Assembly (NCBI GenBank): GCA_947175635.1
Contig: CAMWNM010000014.1
Location: forward strand, 1 to 40,887
Origin: an uncultured Bacteroidales bacterium
GTDB taxonomy: Bacteria > Bacteroidota > Bacteroidia > Bacteroidales > P3
Direction of reading: 5' to 3'
Length of the DNA: 40,887 nucleotides
Below the pieces are notes generated by a model, which did not search any database, had not been told where the DNA came from, and saw only the letters and a list, made by a program, of their open reading frames with translations. The position numbers and the translations under genes are program-made. Positions 33,292-40,887 of this stretch are shown here, one piece after another. Within the stretch, counting starts at the first letter, position 1. Each line of letters opens with the position of its first letter.

Positions 33292-33345
33292 AAACCTGCA
33301 AAAAGTTGTAATTTTGCAGTGAAAAAACCTGCAAAAAGTTGCAAT
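33292..33345 (+). promoter_or_regulatory. Promoter with two 21-bp direct repeats ahead of the DUF4143 ATPase gene
   Basis: Two copies of a 21-bp sequence beginning AAACCTGCAAAAAGTTG lie at 33292-33312 and 33325-33345 with one mismatch and a period of 33 bp, about three helical turns, so both face the same side of the DNA. The second copy abuts the ATG and contains TGCAA-aaag-TTGCA, an inverted repeat. The -7 box TAATTTTG (33309-33316) overlaps the first copy. This looks like a repressor binding array around the transcription start. Confidence 0.5.
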
Positions 33346-34677
33346 ATGCTTGAACGTAAGATATTCAATAAATTCAACAACTGGAGAATATCCAAAGATA
33401 AGAAAGCCTTGCTTGTGAAAGGCGCCCGGCAAGTGGGTAAAACAACGAGCATCCGCACGTTCGGCAAAAAAAACTACAAGCATTACATCGAGATTAACTT
33501 CGAGAAGACCCCTTCGGCACGGGAGGCCTTTGCCGGCGACTTGGACGCCAAGACGATAATCCTCAACCTGTCGGCTATGGGGTACGGCCCCTTTGAAAAA
33601 GGGGAAACGCTCGTATTCTTCGATGAAATCCAAAGTTGCCCCGCCGCCCGTACCGCCATTAAGTTTTTGGTGGAAGACGGCGCCTACGATTATATAGAAT
33701 CCGGTTCGCTGTTGGGTATCAACTACAAAGAGGTATCTTCCTATCCTGTGGGCTTTGAAGAACAGGTTGAGATGTACCCGCTTGACTTCGAGGAATTTTT
33801 GTGGGCCAACGGCGTTTCTTCCGACGTCATCGCCTTGCTCCGGCAGGCTTATGAACGCCTCACTCCCTTGCCCGACTTCCTGCACGAGCAGATGATGAAC
33901 CATTTCCGCCGCTTTCTGATTGTGGGCGGTATGCCGGAAGCGGTTATGGCCTTTCTGACAGATAACGACCTGAAAAAAACCCGTCGTGTGCAGGCGACGA
34001 TACTGGACGGCTACCGCAACGATATTGCCAAATACGCCGGCACCGAGCGGCATTTGGCCAAACGGGTGTTCGACGCCATCCCCGAACAACTCTGCAAGAA
34101 AGACAAGCGTTTCGTGCTGGCCGATTTGGAGAAGGGGGCCTCGCAACGTAAGTTCGGCGACGCCACGCAGTAGCTGGCAGATGCGGGCATAGCCTATTTC
34201 TCGTTCAATGTCAGCGCGTTCGAACTCCCGTTCGCGTTCTCGGAGAAGCGGAACCTGTATAAACTCTTTATGCTCGACACCGGTCTTTTGAGCCACATGT
34301 GCCTGAGAGACATTCTGTTTCCGGTGCTCAACGGCGAGATAGACATCAATGAAGGGGCGCTGACGGAGAATTTTGTGGCCACGGAGTTGGTCAAACACGG
34401 TATATCCTTAAACTACTACGACAAGAAGAGCCGTCAGGAACTCGATTTCATCTTTCCGGAGCGGAACCGCATCTCGGTCATCGAAGTCAAGTCGGGAAAC
34501 AGCCACACCCGCCATGCCTCACTGAACGCCGTCCGCACTGCCTATCCCGACCGCATCCACCGCAGCATAGTGCTGAGTAAATTTAACGTGCGTCGTGTCG
34601 AAACATCTGGCAGTGATGCCACCCACCGCACCGATGAAGTCTTGTACTACCCGCTGTATATGACAATGTTTGTGTAG
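33346..34677 (+). pseudogene. AAA ATPase with DUF4143 domain, interrupted by one amber codon
   Basis: The frame from 33346 reads an AAA-type ATPase: Walker A GARQVGKTTS, Walker B FFDEIQSC, sensor SGSLLGI, then after a TAG at 34171-34173 (codon 276) continues in the same frame with FMLDTGLL, NFVATELVKHG and ELDFIFP...VIEVKSG, the DUF4143 C-terminus with a nuclease-like E...D...EVK pattern. Family members usually have ATQWL at the stop position, so one base change (TGG to TAG) explains it. Restored length would be 443 residues, normal for the family. Proteins of this family are widespread in Bacteroidetes; their role is unproven. The ATG at 33346 is preferred to an earlier GTG because the promoter box lies too close to that GTG. 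The second half has its own ATG at 34270. Confidence 0.85.
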
Positions 34678-34709
34678 CTGGGCTTTTTTCTTCTGCGCCC
34701 GACTTGTCT

Positions 34710-34717
34710 TATCTTTG
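34710..34717 (+). promoter_or_regulatory. -7 promoter box of the GNAT gene, almost touching its ATG
   Basis: TATCTTTG is a perfect -7 box ending 4 bases before the ATG at 34722, so the transcript would start at or just around the start codon. Confidence 0.45.
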
Positions 34718-34721
34718 CAAC

Positions 34722-35306
34722 ATGTTGCATTGGGAACGACTTGATACAAAACACAGGCTTTATCCATTTGCGGAAAATCTGCTGCATACGGCATTTCCCT
34801 CCAATGAAAGGCGAGATGATGCGCAGCAACGTGAATACACTGACCGCAAGACGGAATTTACAGCCTACGCGCTCACCGACGGCGACGAACCGATAGGACT
34901 CATTACATGTTGGCATTTTTGTGGCGGTGTGAGCGCCAAAGAGCCATCCGCCGAACGCACGCTTCCCGAATTTGTCTATGTGGAACATCTTGCCGTTGCC
35001 CCGTCTAAAAGAAACAGCGGCTATGGCGCGGAGATACTGCGCTCACTCAAGGAAAGGCACAAAGGAATCATCGTGCTGGAAGTGGAACTGCCGCAAGACG
35101 AGATGAGCCGCCGAAGAATCGCTTTCTATGAACGCAACGGCTTTGAACTTTGCCGCCGCCCCTACCTGCAACCGCCCTACCGCCCCGGAGACACGTCCCT
35201 GCCGATGCACCTGATGTTCCACGGCACAGCCTCGCCCGCCCCAATCTTCAACACCATACGCGACACGATTCATCGCCATGTTTACGGAGTGGTGCAACCT
35301 GCTTAA
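34722..35306 (+). CDS. GNAT family N-acetyltransferase
   Basis: A 194-residue cytosolic acetyltransferase. Motif A is VEHLAVAPSKRNSGYGAEIL, with the R-x-x-G-x-G/A acetyl-CoA pyrophosphate loop (RNSGYG), and motif B includes IAFYERNGFEL. Such enzymes transfer acetyl from acetyl-CoA to an amine; the acceptor cannot be read. The first ATG in the frame is at 34722 (MLHWERLD). A perfect -7 box ends 4 bases upstream, so the mRNA may be leaderless. It is convergent with the MFS gene, whose stop lies 2 bases past its own stop. Confidence 0.87.
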   Translation: MLHWERLDTKHRLYPFAENLLHTAFPSNERRDDAQQREYTDRKTEFTAYALTDGDEPIGLITCWHFCGGVSAKEPSAERTLPEFVYVEHLAVAPSKRNSGYGAEILRSLKERHKGIIVLEVELPQDEMSRRRIAFYERNGFELCRRPYLQPPYRPGDTSLPMHLMFHGTASPAPIFNTIRDTIHRHVYGVVQPA

Positions 35307-35307
35307 T

Positions 35308-36492
35308 TTACCTTAACCTTCGTTTCAAGAAAAAGCGGCGGGTGGCGAACAACAACAGCAAGGTGCCGCCCAGTTGCGACAGCGCCGTAACGCCGAATGC
35401 CGCCGCATATCCCACGTATTCAATCAACACGCCGCCAACAAGAATGCCGATGCCCAGGCCGATGTCCCACGACACCAAAATCGTTGAATTGGCGGTGCCC
35501 CGCTGGTCGTGACGCGCCACGGCGATAAACATATTGAGAAAAGCCGGATACATACGTCCGTTGCCGAGTCCTATCAACAGGGGGGAGGCATAGTAGGCCC
35601 ATTCGCCGGGCGAGAGAAAAAACAACGTGTAGCCCACCGTACTGATGAGCGCGCCCTGCAAGGCATTTTCGGTGAGATGTCCCTCGCGCAACGACTTGGC
35701 ACCGTAGATCCGCGAAACCACCAGCCCGATGGAAAGCAATGCAAAAAAGACGCCCGTGCCGCCGGTGATACCGAACTCCTCCTTACCGTAAATCGCCACA
35801 TAATTGCTCATCACACCCCAGCATAATCCAAACAGCATGATGTTGAGGGCCATCAGCCAGGCTCGGATCAGGAAGAAATGATCCAGGCTCAGGGGCGGAC
35901 GGCCCTCTATCTTGGGTCTTTCGGGAATACGGACCGTAGTGGTGCAATAGAAGCCGAGACCGGCCGCCACCAACGAGATGCCGAACAAAAACAGAAAACT
36001 GTCGGTGAGCGAATAAATCCAGATGCCCGCCGAAGGTGCGATAGCCATGGCCAGATTGTTGCTCAGCCCGTAAAAGCCTATGCCTTCGTTGCGGCGCGAA
36101 GAGGGCAGCACATCGATGGCCACGGTGCTGTTTGCTACCGTCGCGGCTCCGAACGGAAGACCGTGAAATGTGCGGACAATGGCAAACAACAAGAGGGTTA
36201 CCGCTCCGAAATAGCCGGCAAAACAGATAAAAAAGACACAGAAAAAGAGCATCAGCACTTTCTTGCGGTCAAAACTATCCACAATGAAACCGCTGAACGG
36301 TCTGACAAGCAAAGCGGCAACAACATAACCCGACAACACCAGTCCGATGGTATCCTTCTCGGCCTCAAACCTATCGGCCAGATAAATCGGTAGCAAGGGC
36401 GAGAGCAAGTAAAAGGAAAAATACAGCATAAAATTGCTGCACATCATCTTGCAGTATTCCTTATTCCACAATCTTTCTGTATCTTGAGCCAT
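35308..36492 (-). CDS. MFS transporter
   Basis: A 394-residue major facilitator superfamily protein with about twelve transmembrane segments and no signal peptide. The loop motif between segments 2 and 3 is SGFIVDSFDRKKVLM, the MFS motif A (G...D..GR.K) in slightly altered form, and segment 4 has VRTFHGLPFGAA. It resembles the small drug or sugar efflux branch; the direction and substrate are unknown. The start at 36492 (MAQDTERLWNKEY) is preferred to one 24 bases upstream. The gene is divergent from ogt (94-base gap) and convergent with the GNAT gene. Confidence 0.9.
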   Translation of the reverse strand: MAQDTERLWNKEYCKMMCSNFMLYFSFYLLSPLLPIYLADRFEAEKDTIGLVLSGYVVAALLVRPFSGFIVDSFDRKKVLMLFFCVFFICFAGYFGAVTLLLFAIVRTFHGLPFGAATVANSTVAIDVLPSSRRNEGIGFYGLSNNLAMAIAPSAGIWIYSLTDSFLFLFGISLVAAGLGFYCTTTVRIPERPKIEGRPPLSLDHFFLIRAWLMALNIMLFGLCWGVMSNYVAIYGKEEFGITGGTGVFFALLSIGLVVSRIYGAKSLREGHLTENALQGALISTVGYTLFFLSPGEWAYYASPLLIGLGNGRMYPAFLNMFIAVARHDQRGTANSTILVSWDIGLGIGILVGGVLIEYVGYAAAFGVTALSQLGGTLLLLFATRRFFLKRRLR

Positions 36493-36586
36493 CGTTATTA
36501 GCCTTGTTAAGCACACACGAATTTATATATTTCAAAACGAATATCTCCGATATTTTGCCTATCTTGCACAAAAAATTCAGACTTTC

Positions 36587-37099
36587 ATGGATATTCGGTT
36601 ACAGAGCTACGCATCGCCTTGCGGCGAACTGCTCTTGGGATCGTATGCGGACAGGCTTTGCCTATGCGATTGGACGACAGGAACGCGGCACGCAAAAGTT
36701 ATGGCGCGGGTACAGCGGTATCTGAAAGCCCCGTTTGTGGAAGAACCGTCCGAGCTCACGCGCCGAGCCGCCCAAGAATTAGATGAATTCTTTGCCAAAC
36801 GGAGGCAGGTTTTCGATTTGCCGCTGCTGTTTGCCGGAACCGATTTCCAACAACAGGTGTGGCGCAACCTGCTCAAGATTCCTTACGGGCAGACGCTTTC
36901 CTACCGACAGACGGCCTGCCTGCTCGGGATGCCGAATGCCGTGCGCGCGATAGCCAACGCCAACGGCGCCAACGCCCTTTCGGTTGTCGTTCCCTGTCAC
37001 CGGGTCATCGGCCACAACGGCAACCTCTCCGGCTACGGAGGCGGCTTGGCGGCCAAACGGTTTCTGCTCGATTTGGAGTTTACATCAACGAAACGATAA
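36587..37099 (+). CDS. ogt: Methylated-DNA--protein-cysteine S-methyltransferase
   Basis: A 170-residue suicide repair enzyme that takes the alkyl group from O6-methylguanine onto its own cysteine. The active site VVVPCHRVIG with C137 is perfect, preceded by the DNA-binding helix region ANANGANALS and followed by LSGYGGGLAAKRFLL. The FAGTDFQQQVWRNLLKIPYG segment opens the C-terminal domain. Length is typical for the Ogt form without the Ada regulatory domain. A near -7 box (TATCTTGC at 36560-36567) precedes it. Its last 20 bases overlap the tail of the decayed fic gene on the other strand. Confidence 0.95.
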   Translation: MDIRLQSYASPCGELLLGSYADRLCLCDWTTGTRHAKVMARVQRYLKAPFVEEPSELTRRAAQELDEFFAKRRQVFDLPLLFAGTDFQQQVWRNLLKIPYGQTLSYRQTACLLGMPNAVRAIANANGANALSVVVPCHRVIGHNGNLSGYGGGLAAKRFLLDLEFTSTKR

Positions 37100-37546
37100 A
37101 GCGGACAAAGTCTTCGATTTCTTCATCCACACTTGCCCTTTCAAGAACCTGCATATACCTGTCCCGCTGCTCCACCGGCACCACCACCCAGTTATACCCA
37201 CCGGTAACCAACTGGCTGTTCATCGTAAAACGAGCGGTTCTTCCGTTGCCGTCCATATAAGGATGGATATAGACAAAAAAGAAATGCCCCAAAATAGCCC
37301 TCACAAAAGCATCCGGTTCCTGTAGAGCATCTCCTCCGACAGCATAGTCATGGCCTCCAACACGGCTTCCGGACTTAAGGGGGGATGCCTTGATCCGCGG
37401 ATATAAGCCTAGTGTGTGCGATAGCCCAACAAATCGGCAGCCTTGATGATACCTGCACGAATGCAAGGTTCAAAAGATAGTTTACCGCAACCATGTAATA
37501 TCAGTTTATTGCGCCCGACAACCATTAGTTTATTCTGCAAATACAG
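37080..37546 (-). pseudogene. Decayed Fic/DOC family gene
   Basis: The last 128-codon frame carries the Fic active-site motif HPYMDGNGR (about 37241-37267) and ends DFVRFIVSLM. Upstream, homology continues in another frame: LSFEPCIRAGIIKAADLLGY then RTH, a TAG at 37409-37411, then AYIRGSRHPPLSPEAV; a frameshift near 37330 joins the two. Further upstream NKLILHG-like sequence extends to a TGA at 37547-37549, with no proper start or N-terminal half. Fic enzymes transfer AMP or other groups to target proteins and are often toxins. With a stop, a frameshift and a missing N-terminus this copy is inactive, even though the active-site loop survives. Confidence 0.85.
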
Positions 37547-37577
37547 TCAATATAAAAGACATAAGCCGCCGCCCACC

Positions 37578-39929
37578 TTACACGGTACGCAAGCTTTCCA
37601 CCGGGCTGGCGTTGGCCGCCTTGAGGCTTTGGAAGATCACCGCCACGAAAGACACCGCAAGGCAGAACACACCTGCGGCCAAAACGTAGAGCGGATTGAA
37701 AGTTATCCGATAGGAATAGTCCGCAAGCCACCTTTCCGCCAGATACCAAACCACGGGTACAGCCATCACGAAGCCCACAAGCACGTAAGAAAGAAAAGAA
37801 CGCACCAGGCGGATCAACACGGCGGCGTTGTCGGAGCCGAATACCTTCCGGATAGCCATTTCCCGCGCCCTTTGCCGGATATAATAGATGGAGATCGCCA
37901 CCAAGCCCAATATCGAAATCAATACCGCCATGCCGGTGAATATCTCCACGATTTTCGACAAACGTATCTGGGATTCGAAAGAGGCCTGCAACCTTTGATC
38001 CAGAAACGCCATGTCAGGTTCAAATCCTGTCATTTCCACAACAACATCCCGCACCGCATCGCAGGCGGTTACCGGATCGCCCTGCACTTCCACCAGAATG
38101 TTCCATGGATAAAGCAAATAATGTTCAGACAACAAAATCACGAACGGCTGTTCCCTCCTGAGTATATTGCCCCGGCGGAAATCCGCCACCGTACCGGAGA
38201 TGGGCATCGGACTTCCGCTCGATATGAACGCATCGGCGTCCGGTTCAAGATTCATCGCCTTCATGGCGTATTCGGTAAGGTAAACGCCGCACGCTTCCCC
38301 ATAATACGATACATTTTGCCGCCCTCCCTTTTCCTGCACAATGCGGATCCCCAGCATATTGAACGCCACCGTATCGAGCCTCAACCATTGCACGGAAAGC
38401 TGCACGCCGCAATACTCTCCGCTCATGTTGTTGCCGCCGTCGAAAGGCGTTCCACAGGCGGTACCCACCCGTTTGACGCAGGCCAGCGAGGATAGTCTAT
38501 CCACCATCACGCCCACATTGTCCCCTTCCACATCGAGATCATCGATTTTAAGGATATTGGCGGTATTGTATCCCAAGGGGGCGTGCAGAAGATGACGTAT
38601 CTGCATAATCATCACCAACGACATGGCCAGCATGATAATCGTGATGGCATTCTGTACAACGATGAAGCATTTGCCGAACACCATTCTTGAACGACGGCGG
38701 AAAAGTCCGCGCACCACTTCCACCGGTTTGGCGGATGAAATCAGCATAGCCGGCATAATTCCCGCCAACAGACCGATAAACAGCACAAAACCGATGGAAA
38801 TCAGAATACCGGCCGGACTGAAGAGACTCGTGAAATCAAGTTGGGCCTGCAACAGGTTTTCCGCCACGGGCGCCAACGCCTTCGCCAACAAAAGCCCCAT
38901 CAGATAAGAAAAGGCCGTGAGCAGAACCGCTTCCACCACCAAACGGACAACAATGCCGCCCCGGGAAGAACCCAGCAAACGTCGGGTGGCCATTTCCTTG
39001 GCGCGGACGCCCGACTGTGCCACGGTAAGGTTGATGTAGTTGAATACCGCAAAAGCAAGAATCAGCAAGCCTACCGTAAACAAGATGAGTATGAAGCGCC
39101 TGGAAGCCGTCTCAATATTGTCGGTGGTTCCAAAAGCCTCAAAGTAGGCCTCTTTCATAGGCACATAACGTATATCCTGCGCAAAACCCAAGGAATATAT
39201 CCAATACCTTTCCTTGAAAAACGCCAATATATCGTCGCGATGCGCGTTCAAATCCTTGCCCGGATACATCTTCATAAAGTTGGCGCACGCCCCTGCATTG
39301 CCGGCAGACTCTTTTGACACCGCGGGATTGAATTCCGCCACCCGTTCCACCCGCAGCAACATGTCGGCATAGGGCACGATGGAACGGGCTATGTCTTTCA
39401 TCACGCCGGTAACAACCACCGACGTGGAATCGGAAATACGGATGCTCTGTCCTACCGGATCTTCGGTGCCGAAAAGTTTGCGGGCAAAGGTTTCGGACAC
39501 CACCGTGCTGTATTCGTCTTGCAATACGCTCTCGGCCACACCGCTCACAAGGGGAAATGAGAAGAATGAAAAGAAATTGCGCTCCACCGCAACGATCTTG
39601 GACTTCACCTCCTTTTCGTGCCACCGCACGGCAAGCGGATTCAAGGTCTGGGCATTCACGGGGCAAACATCCTCGATATCGGCATAGCGTTCTTTTAACC
39701 AATAGGGCACAGGCAAGGCCTCTTGCGGAGCTGGAATACCGTCGATGACGGAAAACGCCAGATAAATCCGATCCTTGTCTTTCTGGAAGTTGTCGGTGGA
39801 AAATTCCTGCCACGCATAGATGAATATCAATACCACGAACATCAACGAAACGGCAAGGCCGAAAAGGTTGATGGCGGTATAGGCCTTGTTCCGGTTGAGG
39901 AACTTGAGAAATGAATGAAAGTTAATCAT
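37578..39929 (-). CDS. ABC transporter permease, FtsX/MacB type
   Basis: A 783-residue membrane protein with the Bacteroidetes FtsX-like layout: an N-terminal transmembrane segment (AINLFGLAVSLMFVVLIFIY), a large periplasmic domain (about 50-275), three transmembrane segments (about 280-400), then a second set: one segment near 425-445, another periplasmic domain (about 450-660) and three C-terminal segments (MAVLISILGLVAISIYY and on). FtsX-type motifs VRAKEMATRRLLGSS and QRAREMAIRKVFGSD precede each transmembrane group, showing an internal duplication. It should work with the ATPase encoded 36 bases upstream on the same transcript. Such systems export peptides or move lipoproteins, or transmit force to periplasmic partners; the substrate is unknown. 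It may be one of several paralogues of a larger cluster beyond the window. Confidence 0.92.
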   Translation of the reverse strand: MINFHSFLKFLNRNKAYTAINLFGLAVSLMFVVLIFIYAWQEFSTDNFQKDKDRIYLAFSVIDGIPAPQEALPVPYWLKERYADIEDVCPVNAQTLNPLAVRWHEKEVKSKIVAVERNFFSFFSFPLVSGVAESVLQDEYSTVVSETFARKLFGTEDPVGQSIRISDSTSVVVTGVMKDIARSIVPYADMLLRVERVAEFNPAVSKESAGNAGACANFMKMYPGKDLNAHRDDILAFFKERYWIYSLGFAQDIRYVPMKEAYFEAFGTTDNIETASRRFILILFTVGLLILAFAVFNYINLTVAQSGVRAKEMATRRLLGSSRGGIVVRLVVEAVLLTAFSYLMGLLLAKALAPVAENLLQAQLDFTSLFSPAGILISIGFVLFIGLLAGIMPAMLISSAKPVEVVRGLFRRRSRMVFGKCFIVVQNAITIIMLAMSLVMIMQIRHLLHAPLGYNTANILKIDDLDVEGDNVGVMVDRLSSLACVKRVGTACGTPFDGGNNMSGEYCGVQLSVQWLRLDTVAFNMLGIRIVQEKGGRQNVSYYGEACGVYLTEYAMKAMNLEPDADAFISSGSPMPISGTVADFRRGNILRREQPFVILLSEHYLLYPWNILVEVQGDPVTACDAVRDVVVEMTGFEPDMAFLDQRLQASFESQIRLSKIVEIFTGMAVLISILGLVAISIYYIRQRAREMAIRKVFGSDNAAVLIRLVRSFLSYVLVGFVMAVPVVWYLAERWLADYSYRITFNPLYVLAAGVFCLAVSFVAVIFQSLKAANASPVESLRTV

Positions 39930-39965
39930 GGGCTTGAAGATAAAATGTAAAAACCGGCTGTTTCC

Positions 39966-40655
39966 TTACACAAACGCCCCCACCGAAACCACGACGCTTC
40001 CGTCGAAAAGATTCACGATACGATGCGCCAGGCTGGCATCGTGCTTGGAATGGGTTACCATCACGATGGTGGTACCCTCGGCATTGAGTTCGCTCAACAG
40101 CTTCATTACCTCTATACCGTTCTTGGAATCAAGGTTGCCGGTGGGCTCATCGGCCAGCAACAAGCCGGGATTGCTCACCACCGCACGGGCGATGGCCACT
40201 CTCTGCTGTTGCCCGCCTGAAAGCTGCTGGGGAAAATGTTTGGCACGATGACTCAATCCCACCCGCTTGAGAATGGCATTGACGCGCTCTTTACGTTCGC
40301 TTGCCTTGATGTCGAGATAAAGCAAAGGCAGTTCCACGTTTTCAAACACGTTCAGTTCATCTATCAAGTTGAAACTCTGAAAGACGAAACCGATATTGCC
40401 TTTCCTGAAACGGGTACGTTCCCTTTCCTTGAGACCGCCCACTTCCTGATCCAACAGACGGTAGCTACCCGATGTAGGGTTGTCCAACAAACCTATGATG
40501 TTGAGCAACGTGGACTTTCCACAACCCGAAGGCCCCATAATCGCCACAAACTCCCCTTTCTTCACTTCCATATCCACCGCATTGAGCGCAACGGTTTCCA
40601 CTTCTTCTGTACGAAACACCTTGCTTAGTTTCTCCAGTTTAATCATCGTTTCCAT
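39966..40655 (-). CDS. ABC transporter ATP-binding protein, LolD/MacB type
   Basis: A 229-residue nucleotide-binding subunit with all ATPase motifs: Walker A GPSGCGKST, Q-loop VFQSFNLIDELN, signature LSGGQQQRVAIARA, Walker B LLLADEPTGNLD and the H-loop VTHSKH. The NLIDELNVFENVELPL segment is typical of LolD/MacB exporters. It is encoded directly before the FtsX-type permease on the same strand and should power it from the cytosolic side. Two starts are possible (40655 or 40646, MIKLEKL); the first is kept. The 38 bases upstream are AT-rich without a clear -7 box, then the 76-bp repeat array begins. Confidence 0.94.
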   Translation of the reverse strand: METMIKLEKLSKVFRTEEVETVALNAVDMEVKKGEFVAIMGPSGCGKSTLLNIIGLLDNPTSGSYRLLDQEVGGLKERERTRFRKGNIGFVFQSFNLIDELNVFENVELPLLYLDIKASERKERVNAILKRVGLSHRAKHFPQQLSGGQQQRVAIARAVVSNPGLLLADEPTGNLDSKNGIEVMKLLSELNAEGTTIVMVTHSKHDASLAHRIVNLFDGSVVVSVGAFV

Positions 40656-40693
40656 AATTCGTTTTGCATTTTTATTTTAAACTAACATCCGTT

Positions 40694-40887
40694 CAACGTT
40701 TTTCGTAAGCCGAGAGCAGAGACCAAACCTGTTTGGGCTTTGCCGAGGCGAGAAATACGTCGGTGAAACCAACGTTTTTCGTAAGCCGAGCGCAGAGACC
40801 AAACTTGTTTGGGCTTTGCCGAGGCGGGAAAAACGTCGGTGAAACCAACGTTTTTCGTAAGCCGAGCGCAGAGACCAAACTTGTTTG
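40694..40887. repeat. Tandem array of a 76-bp palindromic unit (runs off the window)
   Basis: Units start at 40694, 40770 and 40846, each 76 bp; the third is cut by the window edge. Each begins CAACGTTTTTCGTAAGCCG. Within the second unit ACGTTTTTC pairs with GAAAAACGT near the other end, and CCAAAC-TT-GTTTGG forms an inner hairpin, so each unit can fold into a long stem-loop. Unit 1 differs at several bases (AGAAATACGT in the closing arm). The frame on the minus strand across the array is not a gene because the period is not a multiple of three. Confidence 0.92.

Noticed and set aside
34171..37411. Reassigned or suppressed TAG codons, because two accessory genes contain in-frame TAG
   Set aside because: nifJ and purC, both intact core genes, end with TAG at the expected length, and the Fic gene also has a frameshift and missing N-terminus, so ordinary decay explains both.
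40693..40878. Small minus-strand open frame in the 76-bp repeat array
   Set aside because: The period of 76 is not divisible by three, so each unit is read in a different frame; this is a repeat, not a gene.
40694..40887. CRISPR array
   Set aside because: The units are contiguous with no unique spacers between them.

Overview
The window reads as a chromosomal segment of a Bacteroidetes bacterium, probably order Bacteroidales. The signs are Bacteroidetes-type -7 promoter boxes (TAnnTTTG) ahead of several genes, absence of obvious Shine-Dalgarno sequences, a long-form PurC, a pyruvate:ferredoxin oxidoreductase, a single-chain glycine decarboxylase GcvP, and Bacteroidetes-style lipoproteins and FtsX/MacB transporters. 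Genus and species cannot be read from the sequence. Core genes are moderately GC-rich (34 of 60 bases in one counted line of nifJ), while the defence region is much poorer (20 of 60 in one counted line).

Layout. (1) 1-2843, minus strand: a surface/secreted operon with a lamin-tail plus DNase I-like exonuclease/phosphatase protein followed by two tandem paralogous lipoproteins, the last one cut by the window edge. (2) 3197-10261, plus strand: nifJ, an FMN nitroreductase, purC and a MATE transporter, with clear terminators after nifJ and purC. (3) 10316-21192: a defence island. A five-gene, tightly overlapped operon has a type III Mod methyltransferase, a second SPPY-type DNA methyltransferase, a large ATPase that combines an Hsp90/MutL/MORC-like GHKL domain with a histidine-kinase-like core, a receiver-like protein, and a type III Res helicase-nuclease. 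It is followed in frame by the 3' part of a Schlafen/AlbA-type gene and by a HigBA toxin-antitoxin pair lying between two copies of a 72-73 bp repeat. (4) 21349-32046, plus strand: housekeeping genes (class III aminotransferase, riboflavin synthase, the ResB/CcsA cytochrome c assembly pair, Ddl, a small tail-anchored protein, MutL, a rhomboid protease, GcvP), ended by a strong terminator. (5) 32192-37546: mixed genes, namely a secreted PCMD-like protein, an AAA/DUF4143 ATPase broken by one amber codon, a GNAT acetyltransferase, an MFS transporter, an O6-methylguanine methyltransferase and a decayed Fic gene. (6) 37578-40887, minus strand: an ABC exporter pair (FtsX/MacB permease and LolD/MacB ATPase), preceded by a tandem array of 76-bp palindromic units that runs off the window.

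The main candidate for an unusual system is the operon at 10316-19517. Mod and Res alone would be an ordinary type III restriction-modification system. Here three AT-rich genes sit between them: an extra methyltransferase of a different motif order, a kinase-like double-GHKL ATPase with a candidate phospho-acceptor His527, and a protein with a receiver-like N-terminus carrying a candidate acceptor Asp59. The gene order and near-zero spacing suggest that ATP-driven sensing or phosphotransfer controls, or is coupled to, restriction. That coupling is inference; the motifs and gene order are visible in the sequence.
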